Source: Rodentibacter rarus (GTDB lineage: Bacteria; Pseudomonadota; Gammaproteobacteria; Enterobacterales; Pasteurellaceae). From it: a stretch of 32,759 nucleotides of DNA. A model generated the notes under the pieces. It saw nothing but the letters and a program-made list of their open reading frames with translations. It ran no database searches and was not told the origin of the DNA. The stretch lies in the NCBI RefSeq assembly GCF_001998965.1, contig NZ_MLHJ01000015.1, positions 1-32,759 on the forward strand, read 5' to 3'. Of this stretch, positions 1-9,377 are shown piece after piece (position 1 is the stretch's first letter; each line of letters begins with the position of its first letter). A program made the position numbers and the translations under genes.

Positions 1-36
1 GTTATAAAAATCAATTATTCCAATGTGTTAAAATTC

Positions 37-59
37 GGACACACGCAGTGTGTCCCTAC
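37..59 (-). repeat. REP-like hairpin with GTAG foot
   Basis: An 8-bp perfect inverted repeat (GGACACAC at 37-44, GTGTGTCC at 48-55) has a 3-nt loop. On the minus strand it is preceded by the tetranucleotide GTAG (56-59) and by TTATCTT. A GTAG foot next to a short palindrome is typical of REP elements mobilised by RAYT (TnpA-REP) proteins. Degenerate relatives appear near 16021-16051 and 7910-7940. It could also simply be a transcription terminator for the gene ending at 130, although it lacks a clear T-run. Confidence 0.5.
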
Positions 60-89
60 AAGATAACAAAAAAGCAACATTGTGCAACT

Positions 90-107
90 GCTGCATAATA
101 CCGAAAA
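90..107 (+). repeat. 18-bp terminal inverted match, left copy
   Basis: GCTGCATAATACCGAAAA occurs here and, as its exact reverse complement, at 32742-32759, the last bases of the window. Both copies are followed, about 15-18 nt further on in the same relative orientation, by a USS (ACCGCACTT). The right copy runs into the window edge, so the true repeat may be longer. Confidence 0.6.
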
Positions 108-129
108 CTTTTATTAAAACAACCGCACT

Positions 130-675
130 TTACATAATACGGCGGGATTGGGTGTAGGTTCTTGCCCAGTAATTTTCATCTAAAGCGCTAATGGTTACAC
201 CTTGACTGGAACTGGCGTGCATAAATTGGTTGTTGCCAATATAAACCCCTACGTGATTATTACCACGGAAAAAGACAAGGTCGCCTTTTTGTAGTTCGTG
301 TTTGCTTATTTTACGCCCTAAATGGCGCTGTTCTGCCGTTGAACGAGGTAATTCGATGCCATAGGCAGATAAAAATGCAGTTTGCATAAATGCCGAACAA
401 TCAATACCCCGTTTGCTTGTTCCCCCCATTCGATAACGGGTGCCTGCCCATTCGTTATAAACCCCGGCAAGGGCTTTATCGTTAATTAAACCGGTGCGAG
501 GGCGGTTTGTTCTGTGATGAACACCACGCTCGGTTTTCTCTAAATGACGGATTAATCCTGTCAGCTGCGTATCATCACTTTCTGAAATTTTGCTATGATG
601 GGAATAATGAGTGTCGCTTGAACAAGCTGTGGCGAGAATCGCCAGTCCTAAAATCATTAAAAATCGTTTTAACAT
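130..675 (-). CDS. NlpC/P60 family murein endopeptidase lipoprotein (MepS/Spr-like)
   Basis: Predicted outer-membrane lipoprotein of 181 residues that would hydrolyse peptide cross-links in peptidoglycan. The N-terminus is a lipoprotein signal with the lipobox LATAC, putting the lipidated cysteine at residue 18. The NlpC/P60 domain covers roughly residues 65-181. Its catalytic cysteine is C93 in DCSAF, and the partner histidines are H141 (NNHVGVYIG) and H153 (FMHAS); the 12-residue spacing between the histidines matches E. coli MepS (Spr). The length fits the family (about 150-190 residues). It is transcribed alone: a terminator and a perfect palindrome separate it from lpdA. MepS and NlpC lipoproteins share this domain, so the exact orthologue is uncertain, but the enzyme class is not. 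Confidence 0.9.
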   Translation of the reverse strand: MLKRFLMILGLAILATACSSDTHYSHHSKISESDDTQLTGLIRHLEKTERGVHHRTNRPRTGLINDKALAGVYNEWAGTRYRMGGTSKRGIDCSAFMQTAFLSAYGIELPRSTAEQRHLGRKISKHELQKGDLVFFRGNNHVGVYIGNNQFMHASSSQGVTISALDENYWARTYTQSRRIM

Positions 676-733
676 ATTAAAAAAAACTAAAATAACTAAA
701 AGATATAAAAATAAAAGCGGTGAAAGACTATCA

Positions 734-799
734 AATATAAAAACAAATAGCCAGTTAAAATTGAATTTTTATGTATTTTTGTGAAATATTTCACAAAAA
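734..799 (-). promoter_or_regulatory. Candidate CRP-dependent promoter of the NlpC/P60 gene
   Basis: A 24-bp perfect palindrome at 776-799 contains TGTGA (780-784), AATATT and TCACA (791-795), a canonical CRP half-site pair with 6-nt spacing. On the minus strand a TATATT -10 element (734-739) would place the transcript start near 727. That puts the palindrome centre at about -61, the class I CRP position. The -35 at 757-762 is poor, as is common for CRP-dependent promoters. The palindrome directly abuts the lpdA terminator, so it could instead be part of a bidirectional terminator. Confidence 0.4.
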
Positions 800-825
800 A
801 GGCAATCGCTCAGGATTGCCTTTTT
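795..825 (-). terminator. Intrinsic terminator of lpdA
   Basis: Stem GGCAATC/GATTGCC (801-807 and 814-820) with a 6-nt loop, bordered by A and T runs. Read on the minus strand just after the lpdA stop codon, it ends in TTTTTT, the classic form of an intrinsic terminator. Confidence 0.85.
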
Positions 826-839
826 ATCCTATGAAGGAA

Positions 840-2264
840 TTATTTTTTCTTCGCTTTAGCATTAGGGAGGTCAGTAACCGAGCCTTCAAATACTTCTGCC
901 GCTAAACCAACGGACTCATGTAAAGTTGGGTGAGCGTGAATAGTTAAGGCAATATCTTCCGCATCACAACCCATTTCAATGGCTAAACCAATTTCACCGA
1001 GCAATTCCCCCCCGTTGGCCCCCACAATCGCACCACCTAATAGACGATGTGTCTCTTTGTCAAAGATAAGTTTTGTCATCCCTTCTGAACATTCAGAAGC
1101 AATGGCACGACCGGAGGCAGCCCATGGGAACTTCGCCACTTCATAATTTAAGCCTTCTTGTTTACATTCTTTTTCCGTTTTCCCTACCCACGCCACTTCA
1201 GGTTCGGTATAGGCAATGGATGGGATCACTTTTGGATCAAAATAATGTTTTTGTCCTGCAATCACTTCTGCTGCGATATGACCTTCGTGAACACCTTTAT
1301 GAGCAAGCATCGGCTGACCGACAATATCCCCGATAGCAAAGATATGCGGTACATTGGTACGCATTTGTTTATCCACGTGAATAAATCCACGGTCATCCAC
1401 TTCAACGCCTGCTTTACCCGCATCAATCAATTTACCATTCGGCACACGACCAATAGCGACTAATACGGCATCATAACGTTTCGTGTCGTTGCAGGCTTTT
1501 CCTTCCATTGATACATAGATACCGTCATCTTTTGCTTCAACCGCAGTTACCTTGGTTTCGAGCATAAGCTTGAATTTTTTCTCGATTTGTTTGGTGTAGA
1601 TCGCCACTACGTCTTTATCCGCAGCCGGAATCACTTGGTCGAACATTTCCACCACTTCAATCTCAGAACCCAGTGCGTGATAAACCGTTCCCATTTCTAA
1701 ACCGATAATGCCGCCACCCATGATGAGTAATTTTTTCGGAACTTCTTTTAATTTAAGGGCATCTGTTGAATTCCAAATACGCGGATCTTCATGTGGAATG
1801 AAAGGCAATTCAATTGGACGAGAACCTGCCGCAATAATGGCATTGTCAAATTTAATGGTGGTTGGATTACCATCACGATCACGAGCCACCAATGTGTTTG
1901 GATCAGCAAATGTCGCTAAACCTTCAACAACAGTGACTTTACGCTGTTTTGCCATCCCCGCAAGACCGCCCGTTAATTTAGCCACCACCGCATCTTTACC
2001 GGCACGAACTTGGTCTAAATCAATTTTAGGTTCACTAAAATAAACCCCATTTTTTTCTGCGTGCCTTGCTTCTTCAATCACTTTCGCCACGTGTAATAAG
2101 GCTTTTGAAGGAATACAACCTACGTTTAAACAGACACCGCCAAGCGTAGAATAACGTTCAACAAGCACAGTTTCTAAGCCAAGATCCGCACAGCGAAATG
2201 CTGCGGAGTAACCTGCCGGACCGGCACCAAGTACAACCACTTGGGTTTTAATTTCTTTACTCAT
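840..2264 (-). CDS. lpdA: Dihydrolipoyl dehydrogenase (E3 of 2-oxoacid dehydrogenase complexes)
   Basis: FAD enzyme of 474 residues, the same length as E. coli Lpd. It reoxidises the dihydrolipoyl arms of pyruvate (and 2-oxoglutarate) dehydrogenase, passing electrons to NAD+. Visible features are the FAD Rossmann motif GAGPAG (13-18), the redox-active disulfide C45/C50 in CLNVGCIPSK, the NAD-binding motif GGGIIGLEMG near 183, and the catalytic HPTLHE near the C-terminus. It is the third gene of the aceE-aceF-lpdA group. An intrinsic terminator lies between aceF and lpdA, so its expression is probably partly independent, as in E. coli, where lpdA also serves other complexes. Confidence 0.98.
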   Translation of the reverse strand: MSKEIKTQVVVLGAGPAGYSAAFRCADLGLETVLVERYSTLGGVCLNVGCIPSKALLHVAKVIEEARHAEKNGVYFSEPKIDLDQVRAGKDAVVAKLTGGLAGMAKQRKVTVVEGLATFADPNTLVARDRDGNPTTIKFDNAIIAAGSRPIELPFIPHEDPRIWNSTDALKLKEVPKKLLIMGGGIIGLEMGTVYHALGSEIEVVEMFDQVIPAADKDVVAIYTKQIEKKFKLMLETKVTAVEAKDDGIYVSMEGKACNDTKRYDAVLVAIGRVPNGKLIDAGKAGVEVDDRGFIHVDKQMRTNVPHIFAIGDIVGQPMLAHKGVHEGHIAAEVIAGQKHYFDPKVIPSIAYTEPEVAWVGKTEKECKQEGLNYEVAKFPWAASGRAIASECSEGMTKLIFDKETHRLLGGAIVGANGGELLGEIGLAIEMGCDAEDIALTIHAHPTLHESVGLAAEVFEGSVTDLPNAKAKKK

Positions 2265-2323
2265 TTTTACCTCGTAAAAACGTTGAAATTATTGACCGCT
2301 CTTTTGAGCAATCAGGAACATTT

Positions 2324-2351
2324 AAAAAACGCCCCTCAAACTCGAGAGGCG
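2324..2351 (-). terminator. Intrinsic terminator between aceF and lpdA
   Basis: On the minus strand, just after the aceF stop, CGCCTCTC and GAGGGGCG form an 8-bp stem (one G-U pair) with a 6-nt loop, followed directly by TTTTTT (2330-2351 stem-loop, T-run at 2324-2329). This would reduce or uncouple lpdA transcription relative to aceEF. Confidence 0.75.
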
Positions 2352-2358
2352 TGATTGA

Positions 2359-4272
2359 TTACATAATCAAGCGGCGTAAATCCGCTAATACAGAGCCAAT
2401 GTAGCTAATGAAACGGGCACCATCAGCACCATCGATCACACGGTGGTCGAATGATAATGACATTGGAAGAATTAAGCGAGGGGCAAATTCTTTGCCATTC
2501 CATACCGGTTCCATAGAGGATTTAGACACCCCTAAAATTGCCACTTCCGGTGCATTGACGATTGGTGCAAAATGCGTGGTTCCGATACCGCCAAGACTTG
2601 AGATGGTAAAACAGCCGCCTTGCATATCCGAGGCAGAAAGTTTACCTTCACGAGCTTTTTTCGACACTTCCATTAATTCACGAGAAAGTTCGATAATTCC
2701 TTTTTTGTTCACATTTTTAAACACCGGTACCACTAAGCCATTTGGTGTATCCACTGCAACACCGATATTGATGTATTTTTTCAAGATCAGGCGTTGTGCA
2801 TCTTCTGTAATTGAGCTGTTGAAACGTGGATAGGCTTCCAAGGCTTTCGCCACCGCTTTCATAATAAACACAACAGGGGTAATTTTCACGCCCAATTTTT
2901 GTTTTTCCGCCAACACATTTTGTTCTTTACGGAAAGCTTCTAAATCGGTGATATCCGCTTTATCAAAGTGAGTAACATGTGGAATCATCACCCAGTTGCG
3001 GTGTAAATTTGCGCCTGAAATCTTATTGATACGGCTTAATTCCACTTCTTCAATTTCACCAAATTTGCTGAAATCCACTTTCGGCCATGGTAATAAGCCC
3101 AAGCCAGCACCATTTGCCACGCCATTGCCTGCTGCCGCTGAGGTTACCCCGCTTTCGTAGACTTTCACTGCGGTTTTCACATAGGCTTCAATATCTTCTT
3201 TAACGATGCGACCTTTACGCCCGGTCCCTTTAACCTTATCTAAATTAATACCAAACTCACGGGCTAAACGGCGAATAACCGGTGTTGCATGCGCATAACC
3301 GGCACTTGCCACCACTTGTTCTTGACTTAAACCTGATACATTGCCACTTTGTGCAGCAGGTGCTGACTCAGCCTGTACAGCCGTTGGTGCCGAAACCGGT
3401 TGTGAAGGTGCGGCTTGAGTTGCTGATGTCGCAACAGGATCAGCTCCTGCCACTTCAAAGCGCATAATTAATGAACCGGTTGACACTTTATCGCCCGATT
3501 TCACTAAAATCTCTTTGACAACCCCCGCAAATGGTGCAGGTACTTCCATAGAGGCTTTATCACCTTCAACCGTAATCAGAGATTGCTCTTCAGAAACGCT
3601 ATCCCCCACTGCCACCATAATTTCGGTGACATTGACTTCATCACCACCGATATCCGGCACATTCACCTCTTTAATCGCAGATGCGGTAGCCACCGGCGCA
3701 GTAGTTTCTTGAGTTGGTACTGAAGCTGCCGGCGCACTGCCTGCCACTTCAAATTTCATAATCAATTTACCGGTAGAAACCTTATCACCGACATTGATTA
3801 AAATTTCTTTTACCACACCGGCAATCGGAGCCGGCACTTCCATAGAGGCTTTATCACCCTCTACATTGATAATGGATTGATCCACTTCAACCACATCACC
3901 GACTTTCACCATAATTTCTGTCACATTGACTTCATCAGAACCAATGTCCGGTACATTCACCTCCACAACACTTGCTGCAGATACGGCTGCTGCTTCAACG
4001 GGTTTAACCTCTTGTGCTGGCGCTGATGTTGGGGCTGCAGCTGCGGCATCCAATACGAGCATCGGGGTGCCGGTAGTGACTTTATCGCCCACTTTCACTA
4101 ACACTTCTTTGACGACACCTGCTTCCGGCGCAGGCACTTCCATTGACGCCTTATCGCCCTCAACATTAATAATACTTTGATCTACCGCAATGGTATCACC
4201 GACTTTCACCATAACTTCTGTTACGGTCACTTCATCAGTACCAATATCAGGAATTTGAATTTGTTTTGACAT
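2359..4272 (-). CDS. aceF: Pyruvate dehydrogenase E2, dihydrolipoamide acetyltransferase
   Basis: Core acetyltransferase of the pyruvate dehydrogenase complex, 637 residues; it moves the acetyl group from lipoyl-lysine to CoA. Three N-terminal lipoyl domains are visible, each with [11 protein letters not shown]; the lipoylated lysines are K41, K141 and K239. The domains are joined by Ala/Pro/Thr-rich flexible linkers. A peripheral subunit-binding domain follows (about 330-370, [16 protein letters not shown]), and the C-terminal catalytic domain carries HRVIDG with H610 and D614. The three-lipoyl architecture is the usual one in E. coli and relatives. The near-identical lipoyl modules form an internal DNA repeat with a period of about 300 bp. 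The gene lies 62 nt downstream of aceE. Confidence 0.98.
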   Translation of the reverse strand: MSKQIQIPDIGTDEVTVTEVMVKVGDTIAVDQSIINVEGDKASMEVPAPEAGVVKEVLVKVGDKVTTGTPMLVLDAAAAAPTSAPAQEVKPVEAAAVSAASVVEVNVPDIGSDEVNVTEIMVKVGDVVEVDQSIINVEGDKASMEVPAPIAGVVKEILINVGDKVSTGKLIMKFEVAGSAPAASVPTQETTAPVATASAIKEVNVPDIGGDEVNVTEIMVAVGDSVSEEQSLITVEGDKASMEVPAPFAGVVKEILVKSGDKVSTGSLIMRFEVAGADPVATSATQAAPSQPVSAPTAVQAESAPAAQSGNVSGLSQEQVVASAGYAHATPVIRRLAREFGINLDKVKGTGRKGRIVKEDIEAYVKTAVKVYESGVTSAAAGNGVANGAGLGLLPWPKVDFSKFGEIEEVELSRINKISGANLHRNWVMIPHVTHFDKADITDLEAFRKEQNVLAEKQKLGVKITPVVFIMKAVAKALEAYPRFNSSITEDAQRLILKKYINIGVAVDTPNGLVVPVFKNVNKKGIIELSRELMEVSKKAREGKLSASDMQGGCFTISSLGGIGTTHFAPIVNAPEVAILGVSKSSMEPVWNGKEFAPRLILPMSLSFDHRVIDGADGARFISYIGSVLADLRRLIM

Positions 4273-4288
4273 AATTTGTTCCTTTATA

Positions 4289-4322
4289 AAGTGCGGTCAA
4301 ATTTGTGAAAATTTTTGACCGC
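4289..4322. repeat. Uptake sequence in an inverted-repeat arrangement (aceE-aceF gap)
   Basis: A perfect USS (AAGTGCGGT, 4289-4297) faces a partial one: GCGGTCAA (4293-4300) pairs with TTGACCGC (4315-4322). The dyad sits between aceE and aceF and could form a hairpin in the operon mRNA, perhaps a processing or weak attenuation site. It has no T-run in the direction of transcription. Confidence 0.55.
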
Positions 4323-4334
4323 CGTTTTCATCAA

Positions 4335-6992
4335 TTACGCATAAAGCGGATTGATACGCTCAACATTCAAACCGAATTTCGCAATGGCATCTGCAACAAC
4401 TTGATTCGTTACCGTCCCTTCTTTTGCCAATTGGGCAAGTGCAGCAACAACGATATAACGTTCATCAACTTCAAAATGTTCACGTAAATTTGCACGGCTG
4501 TCAGAGCGACCAAAACCATCTGTACCCAATACGTGATAATGTTTGCTTGGCACAAATGCACGGATTTGATCCGCATAAGCCTTAATATAATCTGTTGAAG
4601 CAACCGTTGGTAAATCTGCAAGAACTTGCGCAACATAAGGCACACGTTGCACTTCTGTTGGATGGAATAAGTTCCAACGTGCGACATCGTGACCATCACG
4701 TGCTAACTCGTTAAATGACGGTGCAGAGAAGACATCAGAAGTCACCCCATAGTCGTTAGCAAGAATTTGTGCCGCTTCACGAACATGGCGCATAATTGCC
4801 CCTGAACCTAAGAGCTGAACGTGGCCTTTGCCTTTTCCTTCTACCGTTTCAAATTTATATAAACCTTTACGGATACCTTCTTCTGCTCCAGCAGGCATTG
4901 CCGGTTGTTCGGTCACTTCATTTAATGTGGTGATGTAATAGAACACATCTTCTTGTTTTTCACCGTACATACGTTGAATACCGTCTTGAACGATGACCGC
5001 CACTTCAAAGGCAAAAGACGGATCGTAGGTAATACAGTTAGGGATAACACCCGCTTGAATATGGCTGTGTCCATCTTCGTGTTGTAATCCTTCACCGTTT
5101 AAGGTTGTACGACCGGATGTTCCACCGATCATAAAACCACGAGCCAATTGATCGCCCGCTAACCACATCATATCGCCCACACGTTGGAAACCAAACATAG
5201 AGTAATAAATGAAGAATGGGATCATTGGACGATTACTCACCGAATAGGATGTTGCAGCGGCAACCCAAGAGGCAGTCGCGCCCAATTCGTTGATCCCCTC
5301 TTGCAACACTTGACCATCTTTCGCTTCACGATAGTATGCCACTAAATCACGGTCAGAAGGCACATAGTTTTGTCCATGCGGATTGTAAATACCGATTTGA
5401 CGGAATAAGCCTTCCATACCAAAAGTACGGGCTTCATCAGCGATAATTGGTACAATGGTTTTACCAATATTTTTATCTTTTAATAGGATATTTAATACAC
5501 GAGAAAACGCCATTGTCGTTGAAATACCGCGAGGTTGGGCATCCAATAATGCTTTAAACTCATCTAATGCCGGTACCGGATATTCCACATCAAATTTCGG
5601 TTTACGTGCCGGCACATAACCGTCTAATGCTTTTCGTTGACTATGTAAGTAATTGTATTCCTCAGACCCTTCCGGGAATTTGATGTATTCAAGATTTTCA
5701 ACCTGTTCGTCTGTGAGGGGTAAATGGAAGTAATCACGGAAACCTTTAAGGCTCTCATAAGACATTTTTTTAGATTGGTGAGCGGTATTTTTACTTTCCG
5801 CTTCAGGAATTTTATAGCCTTTTACTTGTTGCGCTAAAATCACAACCGGTTTTGTCGCATTTTGTGCTTTTGCATAAGCGGCATAGAGTTTTTCTGCATC
5901 ATGGGCACCACGACGTAACGCCCAAATTTCATCATCGGTCATATCCGCAACTAATGCGGCAGTTTCCGGATAACGCCCGAAGAAATGTTCACGAACATAG
6001 GCACCATCTTTGGATTTGAAGGTTAAATAATCACCATCAACCACTTCCATCATTAATTGAGTTAACTTACCTGACGTGTCTTTCTCAAAGAGTTTATCCC
6101 AGTTACCTGCCCATAACACTTTGATGACTTCCCAACCCGCACCGGTGAACAAACCTTCTAACTCTTGAACGATTTTACCATTACCGTTTACCGGACCGTC
6201 TAAGCGTTGTAAATTACAGCTTACAGTGAAAATTAAGTTATCCAATCCTTCACGGGCGGCAAAAGTTAATGCGCCTTTAGACTCAATTTCGTCCATTTCA
6301 CCATCACCTAAGAAGGCATAGACTTTCTGACTTTTCGTATCTTTTAAACCACGATTATCTAAGTATTTTAAGAAACGCGCTTGATAAATCGCATTAACAG
6401 GGCCTAATCCCATAGAAACCGTTGAGAACTGCCAGAATTCAGGCATTAATTTCGGGTGAGGGTATGAAGATAAGCCATCAACAAAGGCTTCTTGACGGAA
6501 ATTGTCCATTTGTTCTTCCGTAATACGTCCTTCTAGGAAAGCACGGGCATACATTCCCGGTGCAGCGTGACCTTGGAAGAAAATTAAATCACCACCATTT
6601 TTCTCCGTTGCCGCTTTAAAGAAATGGTTGTAGCACACTTCATACATAGTCGCAGCAGATTGGAAAGTCGAAATATGACCACCTAAGTCGAGATCTTTTT
6701 TCTGACTACGTAAAACCATCGCAATCGCATTCCAACGCACCGCAGAGCGAATACGACGTTCAATTTCACGGTTCCCCGGATAAACAGGTTGCTCTGAAAC
6801 AGGAATAGTATTGACATAATCGGTAGTGACACCTGTCGGCAATGAAACACCGTTGCTACGGGCTTGACCGATTACCTGCTCAATAATATATTGCGCACGC
6901 TCAACGCCTTCTTCACGAATCAAAGAATCTAATGATTGTAACCAATCTTGTGTTTCGATTGGATCAACGTCATTTTTTAAAATCTCAGACAT
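4335..6992 (-). CDS. aceE: Pyruvate dehydrogenase E1 component (homodimeric type)
   Basis: Thiamine-diphosphate enzyme of 885 residues (E. coli AceE has 887) that decarboxylates pyruvate and reductively acetylates the E2 lipoyl groups. It is the single-chain E1 typical of Gammaproteobacteria, not the alpha/beta type. The ThDP-Mg binding motif is visible as LGDGEMDE (about 226-233). Other characteristic stretches are IFFQGHAAPGMYARAF near 137-152 and the histidine-rich LNGEGLQHEDGHSH. It is the first gene of the aceE-aceF-lpdA group. The start is supported by AAGGAAAACCT just upstream. No pdhR regulator gene lies beside it in this window. Confidence 0.98.
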   Translation of the reverse strand: MSEILKNDVDPIETQDWLQSLDSLIREEGVERAQYIIEQVIGQARSNGVSLPTGVTTDYVNTIPVSEQPVYPGNREIERRIRSAVRWNAIAMVLRSQKKDLDLGGHISTFQSAATMYEVCYNHFFKAATEKNGGDLIFFQGHAAPGMYARAFLEGRITEEQMDNFRQEAFVDGLSSYPHPKLMPEFWQFSTVSMGLGPVNAIYQARFLKYLDNRGLKDTKSQKVYAFLGDGEMDEIESKGALTFAAREGLDNLIFTVSCNLQRLDGPVNGNGKIVQELEGLFTGAGWEVIKVLWAGNWDKLFEKDTSGKLTQLMMEVVDGDYLTFKSKDGAYVREHFFGRYPETAALVADMTDDEIWALRRGAHDAEKLYAAYAKAQNATKPVVILAQQVKGYKIPEAESKNTAHQSKKMSYESLKGFRDYFHLPLTDEQVENLEYIKFPEGSEEYNYLHSQRKALDGYVPARKPKFDVEYPVPALDEFKALLDAQPRGISTTMAFSRVLNILLKDKNIGKTIVPIIADEARTFGMEGLFRQIGIYNPHGQNYVPSDRDLVAYYREAKDGQVLQEGINELGATASWVAAATSYSVSNRPMIPFFIYYSMFGFQRVGDMMWLAGDQLARGFMIGGTSGRTTLNGEGLQHEDGHSHIQAGVIPNCITYDPSFAFEVAVIVQDGIQRMYGEKQEDVFYYITTLNEVTEQPAMPAGAEEGIRKGLYKFETVEGKGKGHVQLLGSGAIMRHVREAAQILANDYGVTSDVFSAPSFNELARDGHDVARWNLFHPTEVQRVPYVAQVLADLPTVASTDYIKAYADQIRAFVPSKHYHVLGTDGFGRSDSRANLREHFEVDERYIVVAALAQLAKEGTVTNQVVADAIAKFGLNVERINPLYA

Positions 6993-7299
6993 AGGTTTTC
7001 CTTATCTGTTAATCAAGTGAAAATTAGTTCGACTTAAAGCCAAACACGAATATAGAAATGCCTGTTTCAATTTACAAACATTTAACAAATCTTATAAATT
7101 TTAGAAGATTTTTTTAAATAAAGATAGTAAATTTTCATCAAAGTGAGGCTTTTCTCCGCAAAATCGTTAAGCGCATTAGAAAAAGTGCGGTGCTTTTCTG
7201 AAAAGTTTTTACAAAGTAATTAAAGCGATAATCAAAACCTTGCATCGTCCTTCCCTTTAATTTAAAGTTTTGTCATCTTTTAAAAATAAGGAAATCACG
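6993..7299. other. Divergent intergenic region aceE/mgsA
   Basis: 307 nt between the divergent aceE and mgsA genes. It holds a predicted aceE promoter, a perfect USS (AAGTGCGGT at 7183-7191) and AT-rich sequence. No RNA gene or clear palindromic operator was recognised. Confidence 0.7.
7049..7077 (-). promoter_or_regulatory. Predicted sigma70 promoter of aceE
   Basis: On the minus strand, TTGTAA (7072-7077), a 17-nt spacer and TATATT (7049-7054) form a near-consensus sigma70 promoter about 55 nt upstream of the aceE start. Prediction from sequence pattern only. Confidence 0.55.
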
Positions 7300-7758
7300 A
7301 TGAAATCAACAACTCGCCCACTCTCTCAACATAAACGCATTGCTTTAGTTGCACACGACAGTTGCAAACAAGGACTTATTCAATGGGTAAAAAAACACCA
7401 ATCTGCGCTCACTTCACATCAGCTTTATGCAACAGGAACAACAGGGCATTTACTGGCACGGGAAACCGGTTTAATCATTCAGCCTTTATTAAGTGGTCCG
7501 ATGGGGGGCGACCAACAACTTGGCGGGCTTATTGCAGAAAAGAAAATTGATATGATGATTTTTTTCTGGGACCCAATGAATGCCGCCCCTCACGATCCTG
7601 ATGTGAAAGCCCTTATGCGCATAGCAACCGTTTGGAATATTCCGGTTGCTATCAACCAAGCTTCGGCTGACTTTTTACTCACCTCATCACTTTTTGAACA
7701 ACGTATTGATATTGAAATTCCGGATTACGAAGGTTATTTAAAAGAACGTTTAGGATAA
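7300..7758 (+). CDS. mgsA: Methylglyoxal synthase
   Basis: Converts dihydroxyacetone phosphate to methylglyoxal plus phosphate, a bypass of lower glycolysis used under phosphate limitation or sugar-phosphate stress. The 152-residue product aligns along its whole length with E. coli MgsA. Expected active-site residues are visible: H19 and D20 (VAHDSCK), D71 (GPMGGDQQ), and D91, H98 and D101 in [18 protein letters not shown]. An in-frame TTG at 7270 would add ten residues. The ATG at 7300 is preferred because AAGGA precedes it and the length then equals the family standard. The gene is monocistronic, and convergent with rarA. Confidence 0.96.
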   Translation: MKSTTRPLSQHKRIALVAHDSCKQGLIQWVKKHQSALTSHQLYATGTTGHLLARETGLIIQPLLSGPMGGDQQLGGLIAEKKIDMMIFFWDPMNAAPHDPDVKALMRIATVWNIPVAINQASADFLLTSSLFEQRIDIEIPDYEGYLKERLG

Positions 7759-7831
7759 AACACAGTAAAAATTAACCGCACTTTAAGAAAGCGTTTCAAC
7801 ATTATGTCACAAATAAACAATGTTTATTTTC

Positions 7832-7856
7832 CACGCCATACAAGCCGTATGGCGTG
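7832..7856. repeat. 10-bp perfect inverted repeat (REP-like or terminator)
   Basis: CACGCCATAC (7832-7841) and GTATGGCGTG (7847-7856) form a 10-bp stem with a 5-nt loop between the convergent mgsA and rarA 3' ends. Neither strand has a proper T-run after it, so it may be a Rho-independent-like barrier, an mRNA-stabilising hairpin or a REP-like element. A second weak dyad, AGCC/GGCT, lies near 7911-7924. Confidence 0.5.
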
Positions 7857-7974
7857 ACTTTATCTGATCGGCTTTGTAGCGATACTCCCCTCATAGAGCC
7901 AGGGTTAATCAGCCTTGCAGGGCTTATACAAGGTAAAATTTGGTTGTACAACGGCAACATAATGCACCCCATTT

Positions 7975-9315
7975 CTATTTGTAGCGTTTTTTCACCGCAC
8001 TTTTATCTACCTCACGCAGGCGATCTAATTTTTCTTTAATTTGAATTTCCATTCCCCGATTTGTTGGGAAATAATACTGCGTATCCTTCAATTCTTCCGG
8101 AAAATAATTTTCCCCGGCGGCGTAAGCATTGGGCTCATCATGGGCATAACGATATTCCTCACCAAACCCGAGATCTTTCATCAGGCTAGTTGGGGCATTG
8201 CGTAAATGAGGCGGCACGTCGTAATCAGGCAGATTTTTGGCTTGCGCTTTTGCGGTATTGAACGCGGTATAAACCGCATTACTTTTCGGGGCGACAGCAA
8301 GATAAATAATGGCTTGTGCAATGGCACGTTCCCCCTCATAAGCCCCGACACGGGTGAAGCAATCCCAAGCGGCAAGTGCCACTTGCATCGCTCGGGGATC
8401 AGCATTTCCAATATCTTCCGAGGCAATGGCTAGCAATCGTCTTGCCACATAAAGCGGATCGCCCCCTGCCGTTAAAATGCGGGCATACCAATATAATGCG
8501 GCATCCGGCGCAGACCCTCGAACGGATTTATGCAAAGCGGAAATCAGATCGTAGAACCGATCCCCTTGCTTATCAAAACGGGCTTGTCGCTCACCTAGCA
8601 CGGTTTTGAGTAAAGTGCGGTCAATTTTTTTGCCTTTTTCCGTTTCATCTGCCATATCCACCATCATTTCAAGGCAATTTAAAGCCAAACGGGCATCACC
8701 ATTGGCATATTCGGCAAGCATTTGTAATAAATTCTCTTCTAAAATTAACCGCTCTTTTGCTAATCCTCGCACAGGATCTTGTAACGCTTGTTGCAGCACC
8801 GCTTCAATTTCATTAACGGTTAAGGATTTCAGCACATATACCCTGGCACGGGAAAGCAAGGCATTGTTCAGTTCAAAAGAAGGATTTTCCGTTGTTGCGC
8901 CAATAAAAATCACCGTGCCATCTTCAATATGAGGAAGAAAAGCATCTTGTTGGCTTTTGTTGAAACGATGCACTTCATCCACAAATAAAATGGTTTTTCG
9001 GGAGGTCAAACGATTTTGTTTGGCACGATCAATGGCTTCACGAATTTCTTTTATTCCACCGGTAACCGCTGAAATACGTTCAACATCAGCATTAATTTGA
9101 TTGGCGATAATTTCGGCTAATGTGGTTTTGCCGGTGCCGGGTGGGCCCCAAAAAATCATTGAATGGATATGACCCGATTGAATGGCTTTGCGAAGTGGTT
9201 TACCTTCACCGATAAGATGTGATTGACCAAAATATTGATCGAGATTTGTCGGACGCATTCTGGCAGCAAGGGGACGAAAATCATTTTCCGAAAAATCAAA
9301 ATCAAGATTAGCCAT
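7975..9315 (-). CDS. rarA: Replication-associated recombination protein A (AAA+ ATPase)
   Basis: AAA+ clamp-loader-like ATPase of 446 residues (RarA/MgsA/WRNIP1 family) acting at stalled replication forks. Walker A is GPPGTGKT (about 56-63), Walker B is [10 protein letters not shown] (about 109-118), and sensor 1 is [11 protein letters not shown]. The C-terminal tetramerisation part includes the family-typical [10 protein letters not shown] and AGEDPL-like stretches (here [13 protein letters not shown]). It is the last gene of the lrp-ftsK-lolA-rarA order widely conserved in Gammaproteobacteria. An apparent terminator separates it from lolA. Two uptake sequences lie inside the coding region. 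Confidence 0.97.
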   Translation of the reverse strand: MANLDFDFSENDFRPLAARMRPTNLDQYFGQSHLIGEGKPLRKAIQSGHIHSMIFWGPPGTGKTTLAEIIANQINADVERISAVTGGIKEIREAIDRAKQNRLTSRKTILFVDEVHRFNKSQQDAFLPHIEDGTVIFIGATTENPSFELNNALLSRARVYVLKSLTVNEIEAVLQQALQDPVRGLAKERLILEENLLQMLAEYANGDARLALNCLEMMVDMADETEKGKKIDRTLLKTVLGERQARFDKQGDRFYDLISALHKSVRGSAPDAALYWYARILTAGGDPLYVARRLLAIASEDIGNADPRAMQVALAAWDCFTRVGAYEGERAIAQAIIYLAVAPKSNAVYTAFNTAKAQAKNLPDYDVPPHLRNAPTSLMKDLGFGEEYRYAHDEPNAYAAGENYFPEELKDTQYYFPTNRGMEIQIKEKLDRLREVDKSAVKKRYK

Positions 9316-9344
9316 AAACTTATTCCATTAGAGAATTGAATACA

Positions 9345-9372
9345 AAAATTGAGGGCGTCATCAATACGCCCT
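9345..9372 (-). terminator. Probable terminator after lolA
   Basis: On the minus strand, just past the lolA stop, AGGGCGT and ACGCCCT (9352-9358 and 9366-9372) form a 7-bp stem with a 7-nt loop, followed by CAATTTTTG. The T-run starts 3 nt after the stem, so termination may be partial, leaving some read-through into rarA. Confidence 0.55.
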
Positions 9373-9377
9373 GAGGA

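Noticed and set aside
3515-4180. Alanine/threonine/serine-rich plus-strand ORFs opposite aceF
   Set aside because: These are antisense shadows of the three lipoyl domains and their linkers.
7270-7299. Upstream TTG start for mgsA
   Set aside because: It would add ten residues beyond the 152-residue family length, and AAGGA sits correctly for the ATG at 7300.
7854-8039. Plus-strand ORF between mgsA and rarA
   Set aside because: It overlaps the rarA 3' end, has no ribosome-binding site, and runs through repeat-like sequence.
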